The translations under genes and the position numbers were made by a program. The notes under the pieces are model-generated. The model saw only the letters and a program-made list of their open reading frames with translations, searched no databases and was not told the origin of the DNA. DNA of 64,000 nt from Micromonospora chaiyaphumensis. Its GTDB lineage: Bacteria; Actinomycetota; Actinomycetes; Mycobacteriales; Micromonosporaceae. Below are positions 45,555-53,749 of this stretch, one piece after another. Location of the stretch: NCBI RefSeq assembly GCF_900091435.1, contig NZ_FMCS01000003.1:186001-250000 (forward strand). The letters run 5' to 3'. Position 1 is the first letter of the stretch; each line of letters opens with the position of its first letter.

Positions 45555-46004
45555 CTACTGGCTCGCCGTTGCTCGATGCCCGTAGTGGTGCTGGTGTAGC
45601 AGCGGGTCGGTCGCCGTTACGAAGTCGATCACTTCCCAGAACTCGCTGAGGTTTGGGTGGGCCAAAGCCTCGGCTCGAGTGAGCTTGTGACCGTAGAGGG
45701 GAGCATCTGGTGCCACCGATGCAGCGTCTACGGCGGTAGCCCCAGGCAGATCGCTGCCGGCGCCTGGGCCGAAGCGGCAGCCGAAGGTGAGGTGGTCGTC
45801 GTAGTCGGTGTCCTGACCCCACGTACCGAACACCACGTCGATCCAGCTTTCGGCTGCGCCGTCGTGGTTGTAGCACGCGGCGAAGAACACCGCGTACGGG
45901 AGGCCGTCACGAGTCACCATGCACCAGGTGCGGCGGCTGGGTTGCCCACAGCACTCACAGGTCTTCTCGGCGCCGCCGCGATACGACTCATCGATCTCCA
46001 GCAC
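45555..46004 (-). CDS. Hypothetical protein with N-terminal zinc-knuckle-like Cys motif
   Basis: A 149-residue soluble protein starting at GTG 46004. Residues about 16-29 carry C-x-C-C-G-Q...W-C, suggestive of a small zinc site. The middle 'DGLPYAVFFAACYNHDGAAE' and 'FGTWGQDTDYDDHLTFGC' look like a compact alpha/beta domain. I do not recognise the family. Its 3' end abuts the GNAT fragment, 14 bases away, so the duplication landed right behind this gene. Confidence 0.6.
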   Translation of the reverse strand: MLEIDESYRGGAEKTCECCGQPSRRTWCMVTRDGLPYAVFFAACYNHDGAAESWIDVVFGTWGQDTDYDDHLTFGCRFGPGAGSDLPGATAVDAASVAPDAPLYGHKLTRAEALAHPNLSEFWEVIDFVTATDPLLHQHHYGHRATASQ

Positions 46005-46221
46005 GGCAAGATCCTCTCAGCCGCGGTGCTGCACCCGCAACGCCATGATCAGCTGACTGTTTGAGCATCCTCAACTCGACACGTCCGAAGGCCACCGAGG
46101 GCAGCTCGGCGTGACGCTGTGTAGCGCGGATCGCGGCACCAACGGCTGCCGGCATCACCCTGATCTGCCGATGGGCGTACGGCGCGATGAACGTTTCCCT
46201 CGGCGGTTCTCCCTCTGCTTA

Positions 46222-46237
46222 GATCGTTCTGACGATC
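46222..46237. promoter_or_regulatory. Inverted repeat overlapping a -10 before the HbpS-like gene
   Basis: GATCGT and ACGATC are perfect arms around four bases. They overlap TTAGAT (46219-46224), a plausible -10, about 20 bases upstream of the GTG start. A repressor bound here would block the promoter. Confidence 0.35.
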
Positions 46238-46257
46238 GAGGAAGGGAACGGTACGCC

Positions 46258-46737
46258 GTGACGCCGGAGCTTCGGGAGCAGGAAGAACGCCTCCAGTTCG
46301 ACCGCTTCGACCATGATGACGCCTGGGCCTTGGGAACTCGCCTGGTCGGGCTGGCCAGGGAGCGGGGCCACGCTGTCACCGTCGACATCCGCCTCGGCGA
46401 TCACCAACTCTTCCACTACGCACTGCACGGCACCTCTGCCGACAACGACGACTGGATCGAACGCAAGATCCGCGTCGTCCGCCGGTTCGGACACAGCTCC
46501 TACCTCGTGGGCCAGACCTACCGCGACCGCGGCACCACCTTCGAGGAACAATCCCACCTCGACGCGACCCTGTACGCCGCGCACGGCGGCTGCTTCCCGA
46601 TCATCCTCAGGGGCACCGGCCCGGTCGGCACCGTCACCGTCTCAGGGCTGCCCCAACTCGAGGACCACCGTCTCGTCGTCGAGGCCCTCGGACTCTTCCT
46701 GGACTCCAAGGGCTCCGAGAAGGGCGCCGTCTCGTGA
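46258..46737 (+). CDS. HbpS-like heme-degrading/UPF0303 family protein
   Basis: This is a 159-residue protein of the DUF336/HbpS-like (UPF0303) family. It has 'LQFDRFDHDDAWALGTRLV' near the N-terminus, 'VTVDIRLGDHQLFHYALHG' and 'HGGCFPIILRGTGPVGTVTVSG', the usual glycine-rich end. Members include heme-binding or heme-degrading accessory proteins and PduO-C-like domains. GTG 46258 follows GGAAGGGAA. It is separate from its neighbours. Confidence 0.8.
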   Translation: MTPELREQEERLQFDRFDHDDAWALGTRLVGLARERGHAVTVDIRLGDHQLFHYALHGTSADNDDWIERKIRVVRRFGHSSYLVGQTYRDRGTTFEEQSHLDATLYAAHGGCFPIILRGTGPVGTVTVSGLPQLEDHRLVVEALGLFLDSKGSEKGAVS

Positions 46738-46976
46738 ACGGCTCCTTGTCAACGTTCGGCTGTCTCACGCTTTGTGGTGACGGAGGGCGACGTCAGCCGG
46801 GCAGGATGCGGTGTCGTAGGAGTGGCAAACCGACGAGCCTGGACATCTGACGCTTCACCAACTGGTCCTGGTGCTGGCCCAGCATCGCTCCGGCGCCGGC
46901 GCTTCGCCCGGCTGTCGACGCGTTCGTCCGGCAAATTCGCTACCCGGCGGCCGGAGCGCAGTGATAGACAACCGCG

Positions 46977-47750
46977 GTGCAAAACGTTTTGGAGTTCCCC
47001 GAGGTCCTGCGGCTGATCGAAGACCGCTCGGCCGCGTTCCGCGCCGCGGTCGCGTCCGCCCCTGACCTTGACGTCCAGGTCCCGACCTGCCCGGACTGGA
47101 CGCTGCGCGAACTGGCGCAGCACCTCGGCGACGGCCGCCGCCGCCAGGCCGCCATCATCGCGGCCGGCCCGGGCGCTGAACCCCCGGCGAGGACGGACCC
47201 GAAGGGCGCCCCGACCGCGCCCCGCGACCGCGAAGCCCTGGACGCCTGGCTCGCCGAGTCGACCAAGCTCATGCTCGAGGTGATGCGCGAGGCCGGCCCG
47301 GACCGCGGCTGCTGGACCTGGTGGGGCCGCTCGCAGGCCTCGCAGACCAGCGGAGCCGTGGCCCGGCACCAGATCCAGGAGATCGCCGTCCACACCTACG
47401 ACGCCCAGCTCACCCAGGGGGCCGCACAGCCGCTGCCGACGGACGTCGCGGTCGAGGGCGTCGACGAGTTCCTGACGACCGTCTCGGCGACGACCGTCCC
47501 CTGGCCGTTCAAGCCGGCGACCATCGACCTGCACACGACCGACGGCCGCTCCTGGCGCCTGACCCTCAACGCCGACGGCGTCCGCTGCGACGACCTCGCC
47601 GCCGACGCGGAGCCGGGCGACCTGGCGATGCGCGGCGCAGCGAGCGAACTGGTCCTCTACTTCTACGACCGCGTCCCGCTCGACGGCCTGGAAACCACCG
47701 GCGACACCGAGCCGATGGAGCAGCTCGCAGAATGGGACCCGAACGCGTAA
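46977..47750 (+). CDS. Mycothiol-dependent maleylpyruvate isomerase family protein
   Basis: The 257-residue protein has an N-terminal DinB-like helical bundle with the metal-site His ('TCPDWTLRELAQHLGDGRR'). The second His pair lies in 'ARHQIQEIAVHTYDAQL', typical of the mycothiol-dependent family. A C-terminal MDMPI_C beta domain with 'LRGAASELVLYFYDR'-like segment follows. It likely transfers or isomerises using mycothiol, an actinobacterial thiol. The start is GTG 46977; no Shine-Dalgarno is visible. Confidence 0.82.
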   Translation: MQNVLEFPEVLRLIEDRSAAFRAAVASAPDLDVQVPTCPDWTLRELAQHLGDGRRRQAAIIAAGPGAEPPARTDPKGAPTAPRDREALDAWLAESTKLMLEVMREAGPDRGCWTWWGRSQASQTSGAVARHQIQEIAVHTYDAQLTQGAAQPLPTDVAVEGVDEFLTTVSATTVPWPFKPATIDLHTTDGRSWRLTLNADGVRCDDLAADAEPGDLAMRGAASELVLYFYDRVPLDGLETTGDTEPMEQLAEWDPNA

Positions 47751-47870
47751 AACCCGCGCTTGTGACGCATCCGTCGGTGGTGCGCGCGCTCCTGCGGGCG
47801 CCACTGGCCCTGCCGCCGCCAACCCGGTAAACGTTCCCGGTCAGAGCACTAGCTGTGGGACGGGTGCCCA

Positions 47871-48350
47871 TCAGCCGCGACCGCTTTCCCGTGATCGGCG
47901 GACGTAGGAGACGGTGGTCACGCTGAGTAGCACCGCGCCAATGAAGAAATAGGTGTTGATCCCGAGGCCGGCCCAGAGCTCAGCCGTGGAGATGTCCTCC
48001 GCCCCCACAAAGCCGCCTCGGCGGATGCCGGTAGCCATGAGCAGGTTTTCGACCATCCCGGGAACCCCCCGGACGACGAGTAGCGTGCTGCCGAACCACA
48101 GCGGCGTGAGGAGCACCCACCGAGGGACACGCCGTCCCCATGGCCGGACGGTGGCTACCACGACAGCCGCCCCGACGGCCGACATGAGGATGAGAACGAC
48201 GTTGAAGATCACGTACGCCCTCAGGTCCCATGGCCCGTCACCGGTCGGATCGTCACCGGGGAAGAACACCGCTACCACGTGGGACACGACGAAGAAGACC
48301 AGCCACGCGAACGTGCCGTACGCCCATCGAGCGCTGCCGTGAACTCTCAT
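47871..48350 (-). CDS. DUF3995-like integral membrane protein
   Basis: A 159-residue protein with four hydrophobic segments ('TFAWLVFFVVSHVVAVFF', 'YVIFNVVLILMSAVGAAVVV', 'WVLLTPLWFGSTLLVVRG', 'YFFIGAVLLSVTTVSYV'). The pattern matches DUF3995 proteins of unknown function. ATG 48350 has no Shine-Dalgarno of its own. It overlaps by ATGA the stop of a possible 10-codon leader with a very strong ribosome site, suggesting translational coupling. Confidence 0.7.
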   Translation of the reverse strand: MRVHGSARWAYGTFAWLVFFVVSHVVAVFFPGDDPTGDGPWDLRAYVIFNVVLILMSAVGAAVVVATVRPWGRRVPRWVLLTPLWFGSTLLVVRGVPGMVENLLMATGIRRGGFVGAEDISTAELWAGLGINTYFFIGAVLLSVTTVSYVRRSRESGRG

Positions 48351-48379
48351 AACCCCAAGATCGTCGACTCGGGCGCCAT
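48347..48379 (-). CDS. Possible 10-residue leader peptide coupled to the DUF3995 gene
   Basis: ATG 48379 follows the purine-rich AGGAGGGGAGG and encodes M-A-P-E-S-T-I-L-G-L before a TGA that overlaps the DUF3995 ATG. Two hairpins lie directly upstream (48387-48425), one of them sequestering part of the ribosome site. This is the layout of a translated leader, but it rests on sequence alone. Confidence 0.35.
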   Translation of the reverse strand: MAPESTILGL

Positions 48380-48386
48380 GACGCCT

Positions 48387-48425
48387 CCCCTCCTCAGGGG
48401 ATTCACCTCCCTCAACAGAGGGAGG
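48387..48425 (-). promoter_or_regulatory. Tandem hairpins in the leader of the DUF3995 gene
   Basis: Reading leftward, CCTCCCTC-TGTT-GAGGGAGG (48425-48406) and CCCCT-GAGG-AGGGG (48400-48387) are perfect stem-loops, five bases apart. The second one includes part of the purine-rich ribosome site. They may be an attenuator-like or RNA-stability element. Confidence 0.4.
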
Positions 48426-49000
48426 CTCGATCTCTCGGGCACTCAACATGGCGCGACCGAGACCATGAGGGGCGCGCAGCGGCGGCCTGCGTGTGCGTCA
48501 CGCCGCGTGACCGCACTTCAGGGCTGCCGCGCAAGCTCGGCGGCAGATGCGGACACCCTGCGTTGGCTCGGGCGCAATACGATTGGAGGCCGGCCTGCCC
48601 AACGCGCGGGGCCGGTACCGCGCGTCACTGAACCCAGGGGTGGCAGCACCGTTCGAGTCGGGCCAGGCTCCGGGGAGCCCGCTCATGGTGAGCGGGCTCC
48701 CAAAATGGCCCAACCCGGCCGACCTTTGAACTGCCACCACGTGGATCGCGGCAGAGGAGTGCAGGCTCCTGAAATGACCCGGCGCTCCATCGCGTCCATC
48801 TCTCCAGCAGGGCACCGAAGCATCGCGCCAGTCGCCCAACCGCCGACGTTGCTCCGCTCGACGCGCGGCGTATCGATGGCTTGGCTGTCCCAGCATGGTC
48901 GGCGTGGTCGAGGGAAGGATCACATCAGGCCGGGCCTGTTCTGAGCGGGCGGTCATAGCCGCGCGGACTGTAGCGCGACCGCCGCCGTGCCGGAAAATCG
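48426..49000. other. Intergenic region without a recognisable gene
   Basis: About 575 bases between the DUF3995 leader and the MFS operator. Long frames on the minus strand are biased but contain no known protein pattern. A perfect 13-bp hairpin sits at 48673-48701. I see no other structure. Confidence 0.4.
48673..48701. repeat. Perfect 13-bp hairpin
   Basis: GGGAGCCCGCTCA and TGAGCGGGCTCCC pair perfectly around TGG. It lies in a gene-free region with no gene ending nearby, so it is not an obvious terminator. On the plus strand it is followed by AAAA. Confidence 0.5.
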
Positions 49001-49016
49001 CACGACAATTGTCGTG
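49001..49016. promoter_or_regulatory. 16-bp perfect palindrome upstream of the MFS transporter
   Basis: CACGACAA-TTGTCGTG is a perfect palindrome 22 bases before the MFS start. It is AT-richer than its surroundings. TetR- or MarR-type repressors of drug efflux genes bind sites of this form. No regulator gene is adjacent. Confidence 0.5.
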
Positions 49017-49038
49017 AGGTTCCGCAGAATCCCCGGTG

Positions 49039-50403
49039 ATGTTCGCCGCCGTCCTCCTCCGCCGAGCGCGCCCCCCGTCGCCTCTCGCCGGCCAGCTCGC
49101 TGCCCAGTCACTCCTCTTCGCCCTCGGTGAGGGCACCTTCATGACCGGATCGGCGGTGTTCTTCACCAAGATCGTCGGGCTGTCCGCCGCCCAGGTTGGT
49201 CTCGGCCTGACCTGCGCCGGCATCGCTGCCTTCCTGGCCGCAGTGCCGATGGGCAAGCTGGTCGACCGCTTCGGGCCGAAGAAGATGTGGGCCGCAAGCG
49301 CGACGGGGCAGGCGGCGATGTTCGCGGTGTGGCCGCTCATCACCGACTTCAAGGGCTATGTCGCCATGGCCGTCGGCATGGAGGTCATCGGTGCCCTCGG
49401 AAACGCGGCGCACGGCGCGTACACGATCGACGTGTTGCCGCCGGACGAGCGGGTGAAGTCTCGCGCCTACATGTACTCCGCGCTCAACGTCGGCTTCACT
49501 CTCGGCTCCCTGATCGGTGGCTTCGCGCTGGCGTTCCACTCCAACGACGTCCTCCACACGCTGCCCTGGTTCACCGCTGTGGTCTTCCTGGTCAACGCTG
49601 CCGCAATCAGCCGGTTGCCGCGGGCCTCGCACGACGACCGCACCCCGGAGGACCGCAAGGTGAAGATCCCCGGGCCTGGACCGCTGCGCAATCCTGGCTG
49701 GCTCCTCACGAACTTCTTCGGCGGGGTCTTCTGGACCAACCAGGTGCTGCTCAACATCGTGATTCCGCTGTGGCTGGTGGAGGAGACCGACGCCCCCCGG
49801 GTGCTGCTGGCCTTTCTGTTCGGAACCAACACGGTGATGTGTATCTTCCTGCCGATGGCGGCGGCCCGTGGAGTCGAGAACGTGCCGACCGCGCTGAAGG
49901 CGGTTCGGGTGTCGTCCACCTTCTTCGTGCTCTCCTGTTTGATCACGCTGGCGACCCACGACACCGTCGGCTGGGTCACGATCTCGCTGGTCTGGCTGGG
50001 TCACGTCACCGTGACCGGGGCTGAGCTCTACCTCTCCGCCGCCAGCTGGTCGTTCGAGGCCGAGCTGATGGACCCGCGTCAGCGCGGCGCCTACCAGGGT
50101 GCCGCCGAGTTGAGCAGCACCCTGGGCCGGGTATGGGCGCCGGCGGTGTACACCTTCCTCGCGATGAACTGGGGTGCGGTCGGCTGGCTGGTGATCGCCG
50201 GCATCATAGTGATGGCCACCATCGGCGTGCACCCGTCGACCCGACTGGCGCGGCGATTCCTCGAGCAGCACGTCCCTGCCGAAGTCTTAGCCGACGCCCG
50301 GGCCTCCAGCCGTGAGCCCGAGGAGGGCATCGCTGCCGGGCCGCCCTCGCTCATCAACACCGACGAGCCGCTGCCCGAGTCCACCGGCGGCCCGATCCGC
50401 TAG
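49039..50403 (+). CDS. MFS transporter
   Basis: This is a 454-residue, 12-span major facilitator. The family loop motif 'GKLVDRFGPKK' lies after the second span, and 'RVKSRAYMYSALNVGFTLGSLIGG' is the typical antiporter-like fourth-fifth span. It is probably a drug or metabolite exporter. ATG 49039 follows GTG 49036; either may start. A 16-bp palindrome lies just upstream, so expression is probably repressed until a ligand is sensed. The N-terminal cytosolic stretch is short and basic; the C-terminal tail of about 45 residues is polar. Confidence 0.85.
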   Translation: MFAAVLLRRARPPSPLAGQLAAQSLLFALGEGTFMTGSAVFFTKIVGLSAAQVGLGLTCAGIAAFLAAVPMGKLVDRFGPKKMWAASATGQAAMFAVWPLITDFKGYVAMAVGMEVIGALGNAAHGAYTIDVLPPDERVKSRAYMYSALNVGFTLGSLIGGFALAFHSNDVLHTLPWFTAVVFLVNAAAISRLPRASHDDRTPEDRKVKIPGPGPLRNPGWLLTNFFGGVFWTNQVLLNIVIPLWLVEETDAPRVLLAFLFGTNTVMCIFLPMAAARGVENVPTALKAVRVSSTFFVLSCLITLATHDTVGWVTISLVWLGHVTVTGAELYLSAASWSFEAELMDPRQRGAYQGAAELSSTLGRVWAPAVYTFLAMNWGAVGWLVIAGIIVMATIGVHPSTRLARRFLEQHVPAEVLADARASSREPEEGIAAGPPSLINTDEPLPESTGGPIR

Positions 50404-50640
50404 GCCACGCCGTGGCTGACTTGACCGGTTCCCTGAGTCACGGGCGGCGCGCGCACGCACCGACTCCCGCATGGCACCCTGCTGCCGACCCTCCTCGACG
50501 ACCCGGCCGCCGTAGACCCGCTGCGCTACGAGGACACTCATGTCCGCTGGCTCAGGGCGGCGTGAGCTCCCGGAGCAGCGGCACGTTAGGGCACGGTCGG
50601 AGGCATATCCGGATGCCGGAACAGGGCACTGATCACGGCA

Positions 50641-51024
50641 TCAAGCGACGCAGAACTCGTTGCCCTCGGGGTCATGCATGATGACGTGCCCAAGGACGTC
50701 GCCGTACGACTCCTCGCGGACCACCGTCGCGCCGGCGGCAACCAACTCGGGCACTTTCTGCCGAATCAGTCGAGCGCGCTCGGCCATGTCCCACGGGCCT
50801 GGACCGGCCACCCGGATATCGATATGCATACGGTTCTTGGCGGACTTGCCCTCGGGCACCTTCAGGAAACCAATGGCAGGGCCCCGGCCATCCGGGTCGA
50901 CGATGGACGCGTTGTCGGGCTCGTCGAAACCGGATTCCTTGACATAGCCGAGGGCCAGCGCCCAGAAGGCAGCGATCCGCTGGGGATTGTCGGCGTCGCA
51001 TCCCAAGGTCCAAAAAGTCGCCAT
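50641..51024 (-). CDS. VOC (glyoxalase-like) family protein
   Basis: The 127-residue protein opens 'MATFWTLGCDADNPQRIAAF', followed by 'WALALGYV', and ends 'HVIMHDPEGNEFCVA', the Glyoxalase_6-type VOC pattern. It may be a binding protein or enzyme of unknown substrate. ATG 51024 lies six bases after TACGTT on the minus strand (51036-51031), so a leaderless mRNA is likely. The 41-bp stem-loop repeat lies 32 bases upstream. Confidence 0.82.
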   Translation of the reverse strand: MATFWTLGCDADNPQRIAAFWALALGYVKESGFDEPDNASIVDPDGRGPAIGFLKVPEGKSAKNRMHIDIRVAGPGPWDMAERARLIRQKVPELVAAGATVVREESYGDVLGHVIMHDPEGNEFCVA

Positions 51025-51055
51025 GGTGCCAACGTACGCGAGCTACGACACGCTG

Positions 51056-51096
51056 TCATCGGCACGGACGGACGCTGACCAGCGCACGGTCAGCGG
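51056..51096 (+). repeat. Dispersed stem-loop repeat, copy 2
   Basis: The second copy of the 41-base element. The eight-base stem CGCTGACC/GGTCAGCG is fully conserved while loop bases differ from copy 1. It sits between the VOC start region and the end of the next leftward gene, that is again at a gene boundary. Confidence 0.6.
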
Positions 51097-51121
51097 AACC
51101 GGAGGGCGTTACGCCGCTGGG

Positions 51122-51460
51122 CTATACCCAGTCGTCGGCGTCGAGGGCGTCCAATTCTGCCCGAATCTCCGACAGAAGGGCAGCGGGTAGAACCACGACG
51201 AAGTCGTAGCTCTCGACGTCCTGACCCACGCTCAAGGTGAGTTGGCCATCGCTCATGCTCCACCACACGCGGCGTCCCGCCGACGTCCCGAGGCTTACGT
51301 TCAGGCGCTGCGCGTGGTCGGCACCGGCAACGCGAGAGAGGTTCCTAGCCCATTCGTCCGGACTCGCCTTCACATTCAGGAGCCATGAGGCTCCGCTCAG
51401 TGTGAGCATCACGTTGTCGTCATCGAGTTGCGCGTCCGCCCTCACATCAAACCGCTCCAT
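51122..51460 (-). CDS. Small hypothetical protein
   Basis: A 112-residue soluble protein starting at ATG 51460 (M-E-R-F-D-V-R-A-D-A). It is beta-rich with 'NVMLTLSGASWLLNVKA' and 'RRVWWSMSDGQLTLSVG', then a Leu-rich helix at the end ('LPAALLSEIRAELDALDADD'). I do not recognise the family. An upstream in-frame start at 51586 would add a Cys/Pro-rich, non-coding-like N-terminus. Confidence 0.6.
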   Translation of the reverse strand: MERFDVRADAQLDDDNVMLTLSGASWLLNVKASPDEWARNLSRVAGADHAQRLNVSLGTSAGRRVWWSMSDGQLTLSVGQDVESYDFVVVLPAALLSEIRAELDALDADDWV

Positions 51461-51831
51461 GCCGGAGAGTGTCGCAGCGGGATCGACGCAGAGACCGCTC
51501 ATGGGCAGGTGAGCACATGGGGCGTGGTGAGGTGTGCGCCAGCTCGCAACGAAGGTTGACGGGAGCTTATGAGTCGACCCCGGCACACGAACCGAATCCC
51601 AACGACATCGCCAGTCGGTTGCCTCTCGCCACCAGCACGTCAGTCGCAGTCAACCGCTGATGACCACGATGACGTCCAGCTGCCGTCTCCTCGTCTTCCT
51701 TCTCGTCGCGCCGCGCCGGCGGCGCCCTCTGATACGAATCCCGGGCTCGAATGCCAGTGCGTCATGGTCGAGTGCTGTGGTGGTGGTCGCCGGGGCACCG
51801 GGCATCGCTCCGAGCGCGTACCCTCGGCCGC
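51461..51831. other. Intergenic region before the CapA-like gene
   Basis: About 370 bases without a recognisable gene. It must hold the promoters of the divergent small hypothetical gene and the CapA-like gene. A TGATACGAAT stretch near 51730 is AT-richer than the rest. I see no repeats. Confidence 0.35.
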
Positions 51832-52923
51832 GTGAAGCGCAGGACGGCGCGTTCCTCGCTGGCGGCGCTGACGGTGGTCGCGGTCGGCGTCGGGCTGGCG
51901 GGATGCGCAGCCGGATCGACGGACCCGGCGCCGGTCTGGCGCGGGGTAACGTCCACTCCGACACCGTCCCGCACCGCGACGCCGGCGCCGAACGCGCCGG
52001 TCGAGGTGCGGCTGGCCTTCGCCGGTGATGTCCACTTCACCGGCCGTACCCTGCGCCTGCTCGACGATCCGGAGACGGCCTTCGGGCCGATCGCGTCGAC
52101 GCTGCGCGACGCCGACGTGACCCTGGTCAACCTGGAGACGGCGGTGACCGACCGGGGCACCCCGCAGCCGAAGACGTACCACTTCCGCGCTCCGAAGACC
52201 GCCTTCGCGGCGCTGCGCGCGGCCGGGGTGGACGCGGTGTCGATCGCCAACAACCACATCCTCGACTACGGCCGGCAGGGGCTCTCCGACACCCTCGACG
52301 CCGCGGCGGAAGCCCGGTTCCCGGTGTTCGGCGCGGGCCGCGACGCCGACGCGGCGTATGCGCCCTGGCTCACCACGGTACGAGGGATGCGGATCGCGGT
52401 GCTCGGCATGTCACAGGTGCACGACCTGGCCGGGTCGTGGCGGGCGACGGACACCCGATCAGGGGTGGCGATGGCGTTCGATCCCGCCCGGGCTGCCGCC
52501 GCGGTGCGTTCGGCACGGGAGCGGGCGGACCTGGTCATCGTCTTCATGCACTGGGGCATCGAGGGCAATCCGTGCCCGAGCGGCGAGATGAAGACGTTCG
52601 CCCGAAGGCTGTCCGAGGCCGGCGCCGACATCGTGGTCGGTACGCACGCGCACACGCTGCTGGCCGGCGGCTGGCTCGGCCGGACCTACGTGCACTACGG
52701 CCTGGGCAACTTCCTCTGGTACGCCAATTCGCACAGCACGGACTCCGGGGTGCTGAACCTGGTCGTGCGCGGCCGGACGGTGATGGACAGCCGGTTCGTC
52801 CCGGCGACGGTCTCGGCCAGCGGCCAGCCGGTCCCGGCCACCGGGGCCGGCAGGCAACGCATCCTCGACAAGCTCGCCACCGCTCAACGCTGTACCAGCT
52901 TGGCGGCCAAGCGCCCCGGGTAG
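51832..52923 (+). CDS. CapA family lipoprotein (poly-gamma-glutamate biosynthesis-like)
   Basis: This is a 363-residue protein with a lipoprotein signal (lipobox L-A-G-C near residue 25), so the CapA domain is outside the membrane. Metal-binding/phosphoesterase-like motifs 'LAFAGDVHF', 'VSIANNHILDYG', 'FMHWGIEG' and 'VGTHAHTLLAGG' match the PGA_cap (CapA) family. GTG 51832 begins V-K-R-R-T-A. It may act on cell-envelope polymers. The Pro/Thr linker after the lipobox is a membrane spacer. Confidence 0.87.
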   Translation: MKRRTARSSLAALTVVAVGVGLAGCAAGSTDPAPVWRGVTSTPTPSRTATPAPNAPVEVRLAFAGDVHFTGRTLRLLDDPETAFGPIASTLRDADVTLVNLETAVTDRGTPQPKTYHFRAPKTAFAALRAAGVDAVSIANNHILDYGRQGLSDTLDAAAEARFPVFGAGRDADAAYAPWLTTVRGMRIAVLGMSQVHDLAGSWRATDTRSGVAMAFDPARAAAAVRSARERADLVIVFMHWGIEGNPCPSGEMKTFARRLSEAGADIVVGTHAHTLLAGGWLGRTYVHYGLGNFLWYANSHSTDSGVLNLVVRGRTVMDSRFVPATVSASGQPVPATGAGRQRILDKLATAQRCTSLAAKRPG

Positions 52924-53017
52924 CGCGGCGGTCGCCGCTTGGCCGACCACCCATCGGTGACCGGGGGAGCGGTGGCTTGGCTGCCGCACTGAGTGGCGCT
53001 CTGGCAGGCTGTTCACC

Positions 53018-53749
53018 ATGCCGGATCGCCTGCTCGATGACGAGGCGTTGGAGTCGTCCGCCGTGGTGGCCAACTCGGCGATGAACCGGGAACGCCAGCT
53101 CGCCGGTGTGAACAGCTACGCGCGGGAACTGGGGTTCAACCCTCTCGAGTGGGTCATCGCCCGGGCCCGGCAGTCCCCGCCGCGCACGACGATCGGCTGG
53201 CTGGACCTGTGCTGCGGAACAGGCCGCGGCCTCGTGCAGGCCGCGAACACCCTCGCCCGCGACGGACTCGACCGTCTCGTCACCATCATCGGCGTCGACC
53301 TCGTCGACTTCTTCGACCCCACGCCCGTCCACGGCACGGCGCTGCACCTGACCTGCGCCTCCGTCACCTCCTGGTCGCCGCCGCGCCGATTCGACCTCAT
53401 CACCTGCGTCCACGGCCTGCACTACGTCGGCGACAAACTGGCAGTGCTGACCCGCGTCGCCAGCTGGCTCACCGACGGCGGACGGTTCATCGCCGACCTC
53501 GACCTGGACAGCATCCGCCTCGCCGACGGCCGGCCCGCCGGCCGGAAACTGGCGACCGCCCTCCGCGAGGCAGGCTTCACCGTCGACACCCGCCGTCGCC
53601 GGATCGCGCGAAACGGCCCCGGCGAGGTGTCACTGCCGTACACGTACCTCGGCGCCGACGACCGCGCCGGGCCCAACTACACCGGCCAGCCGGCGGTCAG
53701 CTCCTACTACCGCTATCGGCAGGACTCGGGAGCGGACAGCAGGGAGTAG
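53018..53749 (+). CDS. Class I SAM-dependent methyltransferase
   Basis: The 243-residue protein has motif I 'WLDLCCGTGRGLVQAA' and motif II 'IIGVDLVDFF' of class I methyltransferases, then 'RFDLITCVHGLHYV' (motif IV region). The target is unknown. ATG 53018 lies seven bases after CAGGCT (53005-53010), so it is probably leaderless. Its 3' end overlaps the convergent glycoside hydrolase gene by 37 bases. Confidence 0.85.
   Translation: MPDRLLDDEALESSAVVANSAMNRERQLAGVNSYARELGFNPLEWVIARARQSPPRTTIGWLDLCCGTGRGLVQAANTLARDGLDRLVTIIGVDLVDFFDPTPVHGTALHLTCASVTSWSPPRRFDLITCVHGLHYVGDKLAVLTRVASWLTDGGRFIADLDLDSIRLADGRPAGRKLATALREAGFTVDTRRRRIARNGPGEVSLPYTYLGADDRAGPNYTGQPAVSSYYRYRQDSGADSRE

Noticed and set aside
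50404..50560. A short frame reading 'HGTLLPTLLDDPAAVDPLRYE' style sequence after the MFS gene
   Set aside because: It could be a gene remnant, but it is too short to assign and a stop lies just upstream.
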